A DNA stretch of 64,000 bases, from positions 62,001 to 126,000 of the forward strand of contig BGOU01000002.1 of NCBI GenBank assembly GCA_003569705.1. Direction: 5' to 3'. The notes under the pieces were generated by a model that saw only the letters and a program-made list of their open reading frames with translations, was not told the origin of the DNA and searched no databases. Position numbers and translations under genes: made by a program. This document shows positions 1 to 8,605 of the stretch, one piece after another. The DNA is from Nitrosarchaeum sp. (lineage in GTDB: Archaea; Thermoproteota; Nitrososphaeria; Nitrososphaerales; Nitrosopumilaceae). The first letter of the stretch is position 1, and each line of letters starts with the position of its first letter.

Positions 1-29
1 GCTAAAAAACAGAGATCAGAAATTTCTAT

Positions 30-68
30 GAATAACTTTATTATACAAAATCCTTAGTCAAAATTAAC
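30..68 (+). promoter_or_regulatory. TATA-like promoter region of the first gene
   Basis: An AT-rich box (tttattata, about 38-46) lies 23-31 bases before the GTG start at 69. That is the spacing expected for a leaderless archaeal transcript. The window begins inside this intergenic region, so any further upstream control is not visible. Confidence 0.4.
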
Positions 69-2165
69 GTGGTCGAATCTGTTTTTCTCTCACCAAAATC
101 TATCGCAATTATCGGTGCATCTGACAAACGAGGTAGTGTTGGAGCAACCATTACATCAAATATTATGAATGGCTTCAAAGGTACAGTTTTCCCTGTTAGT
201 CCTACAAGACCAACAGTATTTTACAAAACGGCTTACAAGAGCGTTTTGGATATTCCAAAACCTGTTGATCTTGCAGTAATTGTAATCAAAAATGTTTTCG
301 TTGCAGATGCTTTAGAAGAATGCGGAAAGAAAAAAGTAAAAGGTGTAATTATCATTACTGCTGGTTTCAAAGAAGTAGATGAAGAAGGAGCAAAAAGAGA
401 ACAGACACTAAAAGATATTGCTAAAAAATACAAAATACAAATCATTGGTCCAAATTGTCTTGGTGTGATGAATCTTGATCCAAAGACGATGATGAATTCC
501 ACTTTCCTTAAAGTCACACCCAAGTCTGGCGAAATTGCACTTGTATCTCAAAGTGGTGCAATATGTGCAGCACTAGTTGAAGATGCTAGTGCACAAGGAA
601 TTGGATTCTCTGCAGTAATTAGTATGGGAAACAAAGCTGCAATGAGTGAAGTTGATATTCTCAAGATGTTATCTAATCACAATCAAACCAAAGTAATCGT
701 AATGTATCTTGAAGATATGGGTGATGGTCAGGAATTTCTCAAAGTTTGTAAAAATATTACTAAAAAACTAAAAAAACCCGTTATTGTTCTCAAATCAGGT
801 CGTAGTCCAGAAGGTGCAAAGGCTGCAATGTCTCATACTGGAGCTTTGATGGGCTCTGATGAAATCTATGATGCTTTGCTAAAACAATCAGGTGCAATTC
901 GTGTTGATACAATGGAAGAACTCTTTGATTATGCAGTTGCATTTTCAAAACAACCCCTTCCTTCAGGTGGAGATCTTGTAATTGTATCAAATGCAGGTGG
1001 ACCTGCAATAATCTCAACTGATGCATGCTCTAAACTTGGAATCAAAATGGCGAACATTGATAGCATTCGTCCAAAAATTGATGCTGTAATACCTCCTTGG
1101 GGAAGCTCTCGTAATCCTGTAGATATTGTGGGTGATGCTGATTTTAATAGATTCAGCAATGTTTTGGATCGTGTCTTAACACATCCTAATGTGGGCTCTG
1201 TAATCTCAATGTGTACTCCATCTGGAACTTTGAACTATGATAAATTAGCACAAGTGATTGTTGCAATGTCAAAAAAATACAAAAAGACAATGCTTGCAAG
1301 TTTAATGGGATTAGATGAAGGAATTACAAATAGAGAAATTTTAGCTGCAGGCGATGTCCCATATTATACATATGCGGAAGGAGCAATTAGAGCACTTGCT
1401 GCAATGCTTAAATTTTCAAATTGGATTAAAACACCCGAAGGAAAAATCACTGAATTTAAAGTTGACAAACTAAAAGCAAAGAAAATTTTTGATAAAGTTA
1501 AAAAAGAAAAACGACCAAATCTTTTAGAAGAAGAAGGACAAGAAGTTCTCAAAGCATATGGATTACCATTGCCAAAAAGTGCACTTGCAAAAACAGAAGC
1601 AGATGCCATAAAGATTGCAAAGCAAATAGGTTATCCTGTAGTGATGAAGATTGCATCACCGCAAATTATTCACAAATCCGATGCTGGTGGTGTTAAAGTA
1701 AATCTAACAAATGATTCAGAAATCAAAGAAGCATTTAAGATAATTATTGCAAATGCCAAAAAATACAACAAAAATGCAGAGATAAAGGGAGTTTTAATTG
1801 TTGAAATGGTAAAAGGTGGTAAAGAATTGATTATAGGTTCTAAACTAGAGTCTGGATTTGGACCTGTTATCATGCTTGGAATGGGTGGAATCTATGTTGA
1901 AGTTCTCAAAGATGTCACCTTCAAACTTGCACCAGTTACTGATAAAGAAGCAGATGACATGATCGCATCCATTAAAACACAAAAAATACTTCAAGGAGTC
2001 AGAGGTGAAAAACCATCTGATATTGCAAAACTCTCTGAATGCATTCAGAGATTATCTCAATTAGTTACTGACTTTAAGGAAATTAAGGAACTTGACATGA
2101 ACCCTGTCTTAGTAATGGAGAAAGGTAAGGGATGCAAGATTCTTGATGTTAGAATCGGACTCTGA
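69..2165 (+). CDS. 4-hydroxybutyryl-CoA synthetase (ADP-forming), acyl-CoA synthetase family
   Basis: NDP-forming acyl-CoA synthetase of 698 residues with fused subunits. An N-terminal CoA-binding Rossmann domain (IAIIGAS at 12-18) is followed by succinyl-CoA-ligase-like domains with the phospho-His motif SHTGA (His256), then a C-terminal ATP-grasp domain from about 490. The family makes acyl-CoA from acid, CoA and ATP, giving ADP and phosphate. The next gene is 4-hydroxybutyryl-CoA dehydratase, the following step of the HP/HB cycle. The same pair in Nitrosopumilus maritimus is characterised as the energy-saving 4-hydroxybutyrate-activating enzyme, so I infer that substrate. The start is GTG at 69, about 25 bases after a TATA-like box. 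Another short-chain acid remains possible from sequence alone. Confidence 0.88.
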   Translation: MVESVFLSPKSIAIIGASDKRGSVGATITSNIMNGFKGTVFPVSPTRPTVFYKTAYKSVLDIPKPVDLAVIVIKNVFVADALEECGKKKVKGVIIITAGFKEVDEEGAKREQTLKDIAKKYKIQIIGPNCLGVMNLDPKTMMNSTFLKVTPKSGEIALVSQSGAICAALVEDASAQGIGFSAVISMGNKAAMSEVDILKMLSNHNQTKVIVMYLEDMGDGQEFLKVCKNITKKLKKPVIVLKSGRSPEGAKAAMSHTGALMGSDEIYDALLKQSGAIRVDTMEELFDYAVAFSKQPLPSGGDLVIVSNAGGPAIISTDACSKLGIKMANIDSIRPKIDAVIPPWGSSRNPVDIVGDADFNRFSNVLDRVLTHPNVGSVISMCTPSGTLNYDKLAQVIVAMSKKYKKTMLASLMGLDEGITNREILAAGDVPYYTYAEGAIRALAAMLKFSNWIKTPEGKITEFKVDKLKAKKIFDKVKKEKRPNLLEEEGQEVLKAYGLPLPKSALAKTEADAIKIAKQIGYPVVMKIASPQIIHKSDAGGVKVNLTNDSEIKEAFKIIIANAKKYNKNAEIKGVLIVEMVKGGKELIIGSKLESGFGPVIMLGMGGIYVEVLKDVTFKLAPVTDKEADDMIASIKTQKILQGVRGEKPSDIAKLSECIQRLSQLVTDFKEIKELDMNPVLVMEKGKGCKILDVRIGL

Positions 2166-2205
2166 TCGCAATTCATTCGTAAATTTTTATTTATACTGTT
2201 TTAGA

Positions 2206-2215
2206 ATATTTATAC
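2206..2215 (+). promoter_or_regulatory. TATA-like box of 4-hydroxybutyryl-CoA dehydratase
   Basis: The sequence atatttatac is centred about 26 bases before the GTG at 2236. It supports a separate, leaderless promoter for the dehydratase and a start downstream of the longest open frame, which would overlap the preceding gene. A second AT box (tttttatttatac, 2184-2196) lies further upstream. Confidence 0.45.
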
Positions 2216-2235
2216 AACCTAGAGTGAATGTTAAT

Positions 2236-3768
2236 GTGGCGAATGTTGAGAAATTCAAGACCATAAGAACAGGCGAAGATTATATTCAAAGTCTAAGGGG
2301 AAGAGATCTCAAAATTTACCTTTTTGGAGAACTAGTAAAAGAACCAGTAGATCACCCGATGATTAGACCATCAATTAATGCAGTAGCAGAGACATATGAC
2401 TTGGCTGTACGAGAAGAAGAACTCGCTTCTGCACATTCATCAATTACTGGATTACAAGTTAACAGATTTTTACATATTGCAGAAAGTGCACAAGATTTAG
2501 TTTTACAAAATAAAATGCAAAGAAAATTAGGACAAAACACCGGAACATGTTTCCAGAGATGTGTTGGAATGGATGCACTGAATTCTTTACATTCTACTAC
2601 ATTTGAAATTGATGAGAAACATAAAACCAATTATCATAAACGATTTTTAGAATTTGTAAAGATGGTTCAGAAAGAAAATCTTGTAATCGGTGGTGCCATG
2701 ACTGATCCAAAAGGAGACCGAAGTAAAGGACCAGCAGAACAAGATGATCCTGATTTGTTTACTAGAGTAGTTGCCAAAGACGATAAAGGAATCTATGTTT
2801 CAGGAGCTAAAGCACATCAAACTGGTTGCATAAATTCACATTGGATTATCCTAATGCCTACAGTACGATTAACAGAAAACGACAAAGATTGGGCTGTAGT
2901 TGGTGCAATTCCAGCAGATGCTAAAGGTGTAACTTACATCTATGGACGACAATCATGTGACACCAGAAGTATGGAGGAAGGAACCATTGATGATGGTAAT
3001 GCAAAGTATGGAGGACAAGAAGCATTAATGGTTTTAGATAAAGTGTTCATTCCATGGGATAAAGTATTCATGTATGGTGAATACGAATTTGCATCAATGC
3101 TAATTGAACGCTTTACTTGTTATCATAGACGTAGCTATGTATGTAAAACTGGATTAGGTGATGTTCTAATTGGTGCAGCAGCTACAATAGCTGATTATAA
3201 TGGAATACCCAACGTATCTCATATTAAAGATAAACTCATTGAGATGACTCATCTTAATGAGACAATTTTTGCTGCAGGAATTGCATCATCGCACCAAGGA
3301 CACAAAATGAAATCAGGCGTATATCTTAATGAAGACATGCTTGCCCAAGTTTGTAAACACAATGTAACTAGATTCCCATATGAAATCAGTAGACTAGCAC
3401 AAGACATTGCAGGTGGATTGGTAGTAACACTGCCATCCGAGAAAGACTTTAGACATCCAGTAGCAGGACCAATGCTCAAAAAATATCTTAAGGGTCGTAA
3501 GGGAGTTGATGTTGAAAATAGAATGAGAGTACTTAGACTAATTGAAAATATGACACTAGGAAGAAACGCTGTGGGATATCTTACTGAATCAATGCATGGA
3601 GCAGGGTCCCCCCAGGCACAGAGAATCCAAATGCAGAGACAGATGCAAATTGGATACAAAAAGAATCTTGCAAAAAATCTTGCAGGAATTACAAACGACA
3701 TTGAAAAACCAAATGAACCCTCTGATTATTTTAATCGTGTTTTCAAGACTAAAGATTCAGTCCTTTAG
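2236..3768 (+). CDS. 4-hydroxybutyryl-CoA dehydratase
   Basis: Flavin and [4Fe-4S] enzyme that converts 4-hydroxybutyryl-CoA to crotonyl-CoA, a key step of the HP/HB cycle; about 510 residues. The cluster ligands are visible: TCFQRC gives Cys105 and Cys109, and YHRRSYVC gives His297 and Cys303. They correspond to Cys99, Cys103, His292 and Cys299 of the clostridial enzyme. The open frame extends upstream to 2143, but that would overlap the synthetase gene and add a non-conserved segment. I chose GTG at 2236 (protein beginning with the VANVEKF region); GTG at 2224 is the alternative. A C-terminal tail of acidic and polar residues follows the conserved core. Confidence 0.95.
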   Translation: MANVEKFKTIRTGEDYIQSLRGRDLKIYLFGELVKEPVDHPMIRPSINAVAETYDLAVREEELASAHSSITGLQVNRFLHIAESAQDLVLQNKMQRKLGQNTGTCFQRCVGMDALNSLHSTTFEIDEKHKTNYHKRFLEFVKMVQKENLVIGGAMTDPKGDRSKGPAEQDDPDLFTRVVAKDDKGIYVSGAKAHQTGCINSHWIILMPTVRLTENDKDWAVVGAIPADAKGVTYIYGRQSCDTRSMEEGTIDDGNAKYGGQEALMVLDKVFIPWDKVFMYGEYEFASMLIERFTCYHRRSYVCKTGLGDVLIGAAATIADYNGIPNVSHIKDKLIEMTHLNETIFAAGIASSHQGHKMKSGVYLNEDMLAQVCKHNVTRFPYEISRLAQDIAGGLVVTLPSEKDFRHPVAGPMLKKYLKGRKGVDVENRMRVLRLIENMTLGRNAVGYLTESMHGAGSPQAQRIQMQRQMQIGYKKNLAKNLAGITNDIEKPNEPSDYFNRVFKTKDSVL

Positions 3769-3822
3769 AACCACTAATTTCAAATTTTCTTGATATGTGA
3801 TACTGTTTGTAATTTAAGAAAA

Positions 3823-4506
3823 TTATTTTTGATCATTTTCAGAATCTTTTTTTGACTCTTCTGCTTCAGAAGGTTTACTTTCTTCATGCTTTGAATATTC
3901 TTTATCTTTTTTTAATTTGCCTAATTCTGGAATATATGGAGGTAATTCTACATGGGAATCATTTTGATTAAATGGATCCTGCAAACTCAATTCTTTTTCA
4001 TTTTTCTTTTTAGACATTTGCTTTACAATCATAATTCCTATGACAATTACAATTATGACATAATTTACTGGAGGTTTCAATAGTTGAGTGACATAGCCTA
4101 CTTGTGGAATTACATAGGCAACTTTACCAATATACTCCTCTTTGGTAATTGGAAAATCTGTTCCTGGAATTGAAGCTGGATTTGCATCTCCTTTTGTTCT
4201 AATTGTTTTAGGTTCATCATCAATAATTGATGCAACTCTATGTACAATTACTCTATCATGTCCTGATGGACGATTAAAGACAATAATATCTCCGACTTTA
4301 ACGTCTTCAAATGGTACATGCCCTTGAACAATCAATACATCATATACTTGTAAAACTGGAATCATACTTCCACTGGCTACTACGTAAAATGGATTTTGTG
4401 TCCCAAACGCAACTTGTAGACCAATCCAAATTACAATTACTCCTATAGCGACAATTATGATGTCTTTGAATATTCCTTTTGACATGGATTTTTGGTTCAA
4501 CTTCAT
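3823..4506 (-). CDS. Signal peptidase I, archaeal/ER (SEC11) type
   Basis: Membrane protease that cleaves secretory signal peptides outside the membrane. A TM helix (about 14-34) precedes the catalytic Ser motif SGSM (Ser47). His89 in VIVHR replaces the bacterial Lys, and Asp107 lies in the GDAN motif, so this is the Ser-His-Asp archaeal/eukaryal subtype. A second TM helix (about 148-166) is followed by a highly charged Lys/Glu/Ser tail to residue 227. ATG at 4485 is an alternative start. The gene converges with the dehydratase. Its substrates probably include the signal-peptide proteins elsewhere in this window. Confidence 0.9.
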   Translation of the reverse strand: MKLNQKSMSKGIFKDIIIVAIGVIVIWIGLQVAFGTQNPFYVVASGSMIPVLQVYDVLIVQGHVPFEDVKVGDIIVFNRPSGHDRVIVHRVASIIDDEPKTIRTKGDANPASIPGTDFPITKEEYIGKVAYVIPQVGYVTQLLKPPVNYVIIVIVIGIMIVKQMSKKKNEKELSLQDPFNQNDSHVELPPYIPELGKLKKDKEYSKHEESKPSEAEESKKDSENDQK

Positions 4507-4544
4507 TATATCGCCTTAGTTTGATTGATTAAATTTATCTGCAC

Positions 4545-5297
4545 TTATTGTAGCTTGCTACCGCATTCTTCACAGAATTTGGAACCTTCTTTATTTGAAA
4601 ATCCACAACTTACACATTTTCCTGGTTGGATAGGTTGAGGTGCAACTACTGGGCTTCCTAAAAGAATTACGTCTCCCACTTTTCTTATGTTATTCCATGG
4701 AATACTGCCCTCAGTTCCATCATTTTTTATAATTAACAACACTACTGATTGATTAGAATCTATTCCAACATGTTTTGCCTTTCCAATCTTTTTTGCATTT
4801 TCATCATATACTGCTAATCCTTCAATTGAGCTAATTGCAGTAGCTGAACCTGGTTGTGTAGCTGACTGTGTACTGATCTCTGGTTTTATTTGAGTTTGTA
4901 CAGGTTCCGAGATTTGCGGTGTAATAGTTTGACTTGTGGTTTCTAATGGTTTTGCACTTCCAACTTCAACTGTTTCATTTTGTTTTTTAAATTCTCTATA
5001 TTCAGCTATTGTCGCACTACATGAATTACAAATATACTGACCTTTTTCTGCAAGAATTAAATTTTCTGCAACTTCTTCATTTGGATTTTCATATTCTATT
5101 TTTGGATGGCCCTCAAATTCTTTCTCACATGTATTGCAAAAATATTTAGTAATTTTCTGATTTTCTAGTCTACCAATTGCTGCCAAAAATAGATCTGCTC
5201 CTCCTAGGTTTCCTTTCATTTGTTGTTGATCATTCACAGTTGCCATTACGTAGCCGCCAGATCCTCTTAATTTTTTAAGTCTAAGTTCAGCGCTCAT
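4545..5297 (-). CDS. Double zinc-ribbon protein with PRC-barrel-like domain
   Basis: Unrecognised 250-residue protein with three visible parts. Cys54/Cys57 and Cys90/Cys93 form a split N-terminal zinc site. A low-complexity Thr/Gln/Pro linker (about 108-155) follows. A PRC-barrel-like beta domain (about 156-215, VYDENAKKIGKAKHVGID) leads to a C-terminal zinc ribbon (Cys228, 231, 242, 245). PRC-barrel domains often mediate protein or RNA contacts. ATG at 5246 is a possible internal start, but a TATA-like tatatac about 26 bases above 5297 favours the longer form. It is transcribed divergently from thioredoxin. Confidence 0.7.
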   Translation of the reverse strand: MSAELRLKKLRGSGGYVMATVNDQQQMKGNLGGADLFLAAIGRLENQKITKYFCNTCEKEFEGHPKIEYENPNEEVAENLILAEKGQYICNSCSATIAEYREFKKQNETVEVGSAKPLETTSQTITPQISEPVQTQIKPEISTQSATQPGSATAISSIEGLAVYDENAKKIGKAKHVGIDSNQSVVLLIIKNDGTEGSIPWNNIRKVGDVILLGSPVVAPQPIQPGKCVSCGFSNKEGSKFCEECGSKLQ

Positions 5298-5428
5298 ATC
5301 TCCGTTTTATTGAAACGACATTTAAGTATATATCAGTAAATATGTTTTTTGATTTTTCCTTTACAACAAAAAATACGGTGTTGATTCTGGTGAACATTTT
5401 TAGGTATGTTCAATAAATTATAGTTAAT

Positions 5429-5758
5429 ATGGGAATAACAGAAATTTCAGATGCAAAGTCTTGGGAAATCAATGTAATCAACTCTGATATACCAGTATTT
5501 GTTGACTTTTGGGCCCAATGGTGTGGTCCATGTAGAATGGTAGGTCCAGTAGTAGAAGAATTGGCAAATGACTATCAAGGCAAAGTAAAATTTGTCAAAG
5601 TCAATGTAGATGAAGCTAATGAATTAGCATCAAAATACAATGTCTTTAGCATTCCAACTTTAATTCTCCTTAACAAAGGTGAAATAGTTAGCCAGCAAGT
5701 TGGTGCCGCATCAAAAGAATCATACAAAAATATGATTGATAGAGCATTACAAGCATAA
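5429..5758 (+). CDS. trxA: Thioredoxin
   Basis: Full-length 109-residue thioredoxin with the active site WCGPC (31-35), the preceding DFWA strand and the cis-Pro segment SIPT. It is a general dithiol reductant in the cytoplasm. It stands alone between two zinc-ribbon genes. A second, more diverged thioredoxin lies at 19397-19798. Confidence 0.95.
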   Translation: MGITEISDAKSWEINVINSDIPVFVDFWAQWCGPCRMVGPVVEELANDYQGKVKFVKVNVDEANELASKYNVFSIPTLILLNKGEIVSQQVGAASKESYKNMIDRALQA

Positions 5759-5817
5759 ACCGTTACATATTTTTCTATTTTTTGATCCTAAAGTAATTAA
5801 TATTCCAAAAATAAAGC

Positions 5818-6345
5818 ATGGATATGTCATTTGGCGAAGTAGATACTCTGAACATGCTATTTGATAAACTGCAAAGTTTGTTTGATGATTCTCAGGGATA
5901 CTATGAATCATTTCTTGATACTAATAACATGTACAAAAAAGGTCTCCTAACTGACAAAGAATTCTTTCAAAAACTAGGCGATTATGTTGTAGCTTACTCT
6001 GCATTAGAATTTCTTGCAATCAAAGTTATTTTCGAGCTAAAAAAATCTCGTGGATCAGGTGTTGGCAATACTCAATCTCCAGGACTGATGCCAGGAATGG
6101 GACAGCCTGGAATGATGAGTGGAATGGGAATGCCACGATCCGGCTCTGCCCAAAATCCTGTTGGTGGTCCTCCAGGTATTGTATCTGCACAACAAGTATT
6201 TGGTGATGTTGGAACTTTACCCTCTCCTGATCCAGCTCTTATGCCAAGAAGAACTGTTGTATCTAGTGGAAATGGATGTGCATCATGTGGTGCATCATTA
6301 AGACCAAATACAAAATTCTGTACAAAATGTGGTACTAAAGCATAA
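5818..6345 (+). CDS. Helical protein with C-terminal zinc ribbon
   Basis: Unrecognised 175-residue protein. An N-terminal helical region (about 1-75) is followed by a Gly/Met/Pro-rich linker (about 78-130, with repeated PGM and GMG steps) and a C-terminal zinc ribbon with Cys154, 157, 168 and 171. The ribbon closely resembles the tails of the genes at 4545-5297 and 6366-6725. The architecture suggests a scaffold or adaptor; no enzymatic motif is seen. ATG at 5824 is an alternative start. Confidence 0.7.
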   Translation: MDMSFGEVDTLNMLFDKLQSLFDDSQGYYESFLDTNNMYKKGLLTDKEFFQKLGDYVVAYSALEFLAIKVIFELKKSRGSGVGNTQSPGLMPGMGQPGMMSGMGMPRSGSAQNPVGGPPGIVSAQQVFGDVGTLPSPDPALMPRRTVVSSGNGCASCGASLRPNTKFCTKCGTKA

Positions 6346-6365
6346 AATTAAAAATTATTTTAAAA

Positions 6366-6725
6366 CTAATCCTGTGTTGTACCACATTCAGGACAGAATT
6401 TTGCTGTCTTTGATAGAGTTGTACCACACTCAGAACAAAACTTTCCGTCAGAACTAGTTTCTGAAAATGCATTTCCATATACATTTGAACTTTTGACAGC
6501 ACCAGATGGCTCGTATTTGTCATCATCAATTAGAATTGGTGCAAAATCTTGTTCTACCATAAATGTCAGCATTCTTGGAAGTGAGTTGTCTTTGTTTTGA
6601 GGATCTGGAACCGTATCTCCTAACCAAAATGCAAATCTCATTAGAGTTAATTCTGGAGTAGAAAATGCAAGTGTATGTTTTGACATGTAATCCTGTGCAG
6701 CTTTCTTTCCATCAAAAACCTTCAT
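6366..6725 (-). CDS. Small protein with C-terminal zinc ribbon
   Basis: Unrecognised 119-residue protein. The N-terminal part (1-70) has no motif I know. The tail is a double CxxC zinc ribbon (Cys97, 100, 111, 114) of the same KFCxxCG type as in the two preceding zinc-ribbon genes. It converges with the 5818-6345 gene, leaving a 20-base gap between the stop codons. Confidence 0.7.
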   Translation of the reverse strand: MKVFDGKKAAQDYMSKHTLAFSTPELTLMRFAFWLGDTVPDPQNKDNSLPRMLTFMVEQDFAPILIDDDKYEPSGAVKSSNVYGNAFSETSSDGKFCSECGTTLSKTAKFCPECGTTQD

Positions 6726-6776
6726 GGAAATTTATAATCTTTGTTTATGTATAATAGTTTCTGGAAAAATTATTAA

Positions 6777-6848
6777 TGGACCGGGGGGGAATTGAACCCC
6801 CGACATCCTCGTTGCGAACGAGGCATTATACCACTAAACCACCGGCCC
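6777..6848 (-). tRNA. tRNA-Ala(CGC)
   Basis: A cloverleaf can be folded by eye. The acceptor stem GGGCCGG pairs with CCGGTCC and contains the G3:U70 alanine identity pair. The anticodon loop TTCGCAA gives CGC. The T-loop is TTCAATT and the discriminator base is A. The D-arm is short and weakly paired, unlike that of the tRNA-Ala(GGC) at 39297. Confidence 0.93.
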
Positions 6849-6940
6849 TTCTATTACATCTCAGAGATGTGTTTTTATTCATTTTCTCATAAAAGTAGGT
6901 AAATCTATGATTCACAATTATCTTTACTTTGAAAAAGAGT

Positions 6941-8488
6941 TTAGAATTTCTTTCTTATTCCAACAATAACAATTGCGGGAACCACAAAATACATTCCTAG
7001 ATTTAATATAATCAAACTAATCCCATATTCTAATACTGATTCTTCGGAATCCATATCAACATAATTTAGAATTGAAAGTGAGCTAATCATGGGAGTGATC
7101 ATAATCTTTACCGATTCCTTGAATACTGGATTTTCTCTTTCATAATCAGCTATTGTAGGACTAAATGAGTAATAGAATGAATTAAATGAATTCATAAAAC
7201 TAGATCCTGTTTTAGTCTGTAACAATTTATTATCTCGCATCTCTCGTAATTGTTGTACTTGTGGTGCAAGCTCAGAACCATATGCTGCAGTAGCTATCAA
7301 ACAACCACCTCCTTTTGATTGAGGCATATTCTGCACAAATTCTTTTGGAAGTATTCTGTATATTTTTCCATTAGATAATGACACAATATACAAAAAACCA
7401 TCTGGTCCTTCTTCAACATCTGTAATTGCACCAAAACCAGTTCCAAACAAAATTTCTTCATTTGACTCACCAATGTTTAATGTATTGTCTTGAAGATCAG
7501 ATGAATTAAAAATAAATCCAGTTCTTTGCTCATTTAGATTAAAACGATAAATGTTTCCATTATTACAATCTCCAACAAAAACTCTATCTGTTTGCACAAA
7601 TTTTTCTGACGTACTAAATGCAATTCCAGTAGGACAAACTGGTTTCTCCCATACAAATTCTGGATTACTATAAACAAAATCTCCATATTTTGGCAATGAA
7701 TCAATTAGAGTTTGATTCTTTGTAATTCCTGTTATCTCAATCCAACCACTGTTAAAATTTTCTGACACTAGATTAATTTCATCATTGACATCATCGCCAT
7801 TTTCAGTATCCCACATATTTCCAGTTATTGGATCTACCGTTATTCCAAAACTATTTCGAATTCCCATGGCATAATATGATCCTGGCGGGTCTATTCTGAG
7901 AATTACACTGGTATTGTTTTTCCAATCTGCATCCCTATTTTGTAATCTACCGTAATTCCCATTATCTCCAATTACTGCATATGTTTGTTCACCAAAATTA
8001 GTCATTGCACCCCCATTATGATAAAAATTATCACTTGGTAACGTTTTAAGCAATACTGGATTTATTAATTTTTTACCATTCCAATCATATTTGTAAATTC
8101 TATTTTCAATTGCTTTTCCTGCATCAACATCAGCTGCTGTAAAATAGACATATACTTTAGAACCATCAGACGTAATTCCAAGCATTCCTCTCTCTCCATC
8201 TTTTGCAACAGATACATCCAAAACAGGATCTGGTTGCAAAATTCCGTTTCTTACCAGTCTGACTATTCCATCATATCTCTGCAATACCAAAATGTCATCT
8301 CCAAGAAAGGTCATGGTAGTTGGACTATTTGGAATGCCTTCTGCCACGAATTGCTCTACTACATAGTTTTCATCAAGAACCTTAGGAAGTGATGACTGGT
8401 CAGAATCATCTGTGTTTTCTGCAAATACATGTGGAATCATTATAATTCCCAAAAAAATAACTATACAGACCAAAAGTAAAACTTTCAC
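6941..8488 (-). CDS. Secreted PQQ-sugar-dehydrogenase-like beta-propeller with CFI-box C-terminal module
   Basis: A signal peptide (1-23, ending VFA) is followed by a glucose/sorbosone-dehydrogenase-like propeller (about 35-385). Motifs include VAEGIPNSPTTM, a RGMLGI strand and GIRNSFG with WDTENGDDVNDEIN, which correspond to the family's RNPxG and WxxDNG steps. The segment between RIDPPGS and YYAMGIRN is shorter than usual for the family. Residues 393-515 are a separate module starting GGGCLIATAAYGS with a conserved Cys and ending in hydrophobic helices. It matches the CFI-box-CTERM type and is shared with the gene at 20056-21747. I infer an extracellular, membrane-anchored protein. Enzyme activity and use of PQQ are unproven. 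Confidence 0.75.
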   Translation of the reverse strand: MKVLLLVCIVIFLGIIMIPHVFAENTDDSDQSSLPKVLDENYVVEQFVAEGIPNSPTTMTFLGDDILVLQRYDGIVRLVRNGILQPDPVLDVSVAKDGERGMLGITSDGSKVYVYFTAADVDAGKAIENRIYKYDWNGKKLINPVLLKTLPSDNFYHNGGAMTNFGEQTYAVIGDNGNYGRLQNRDADWKNNTSVILRIDPPGSYYAMGIRNSFGITVDPITGNMWDTENGDDVNDEINLVSENFNSGWIEITGITKNQTLIDSLPKYGDFVYSNPEFVWEKPVCPTGIAFSTSEKFVQTDRVFVGDCNNGNIYRFNLNEQRTGFIFNSSDLQDNTLNIGESNEEILFGTGFGAITDVEEGPDGFLYIVSLSNGKIYRILPKEFVQNMPQSKGGGCLIATAAYGSELAPQVQQLREMRDNKLLQTKTGSSFMNSFNSFYYSFSPTIADYERENPVFKESVKIMITPMISSLSILNYVDMDSEESVLEYGISLIILNLGMYFVVPAIVIVGIRKKF

Positions 8489-8605
8489 AAAAAAAATTAT
8501 AATTTTGAACTAGATAAGCTTGTTCTATGTCCTTGATTTTCCAGCATGGTTTTCTTAGGATCGTATCTCAACGCATAATAGACTGCAGAACATGAAAAAT
8601 TTCTG

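Noticed and set aside
2143-2235. N-terminal extension of 4-hydroxybutyryl-CoA dehydratase
   Set aside because: It overlaps the synthetase gene, crosses two TATA-like boxes and adds residues outside the family core.
3596-3793. Plus-strand open frame over the end of the dehydratase
   Set aside because: It is an alternative frame of the dehydratase with no family features or promoter.
5342-5416. Short frame in the gap before thioredoxin (MFFDFSFTTKNTVL onward)
   Set aside because: It is AT-rich with no conserved features and lies in the divergent promoter region.
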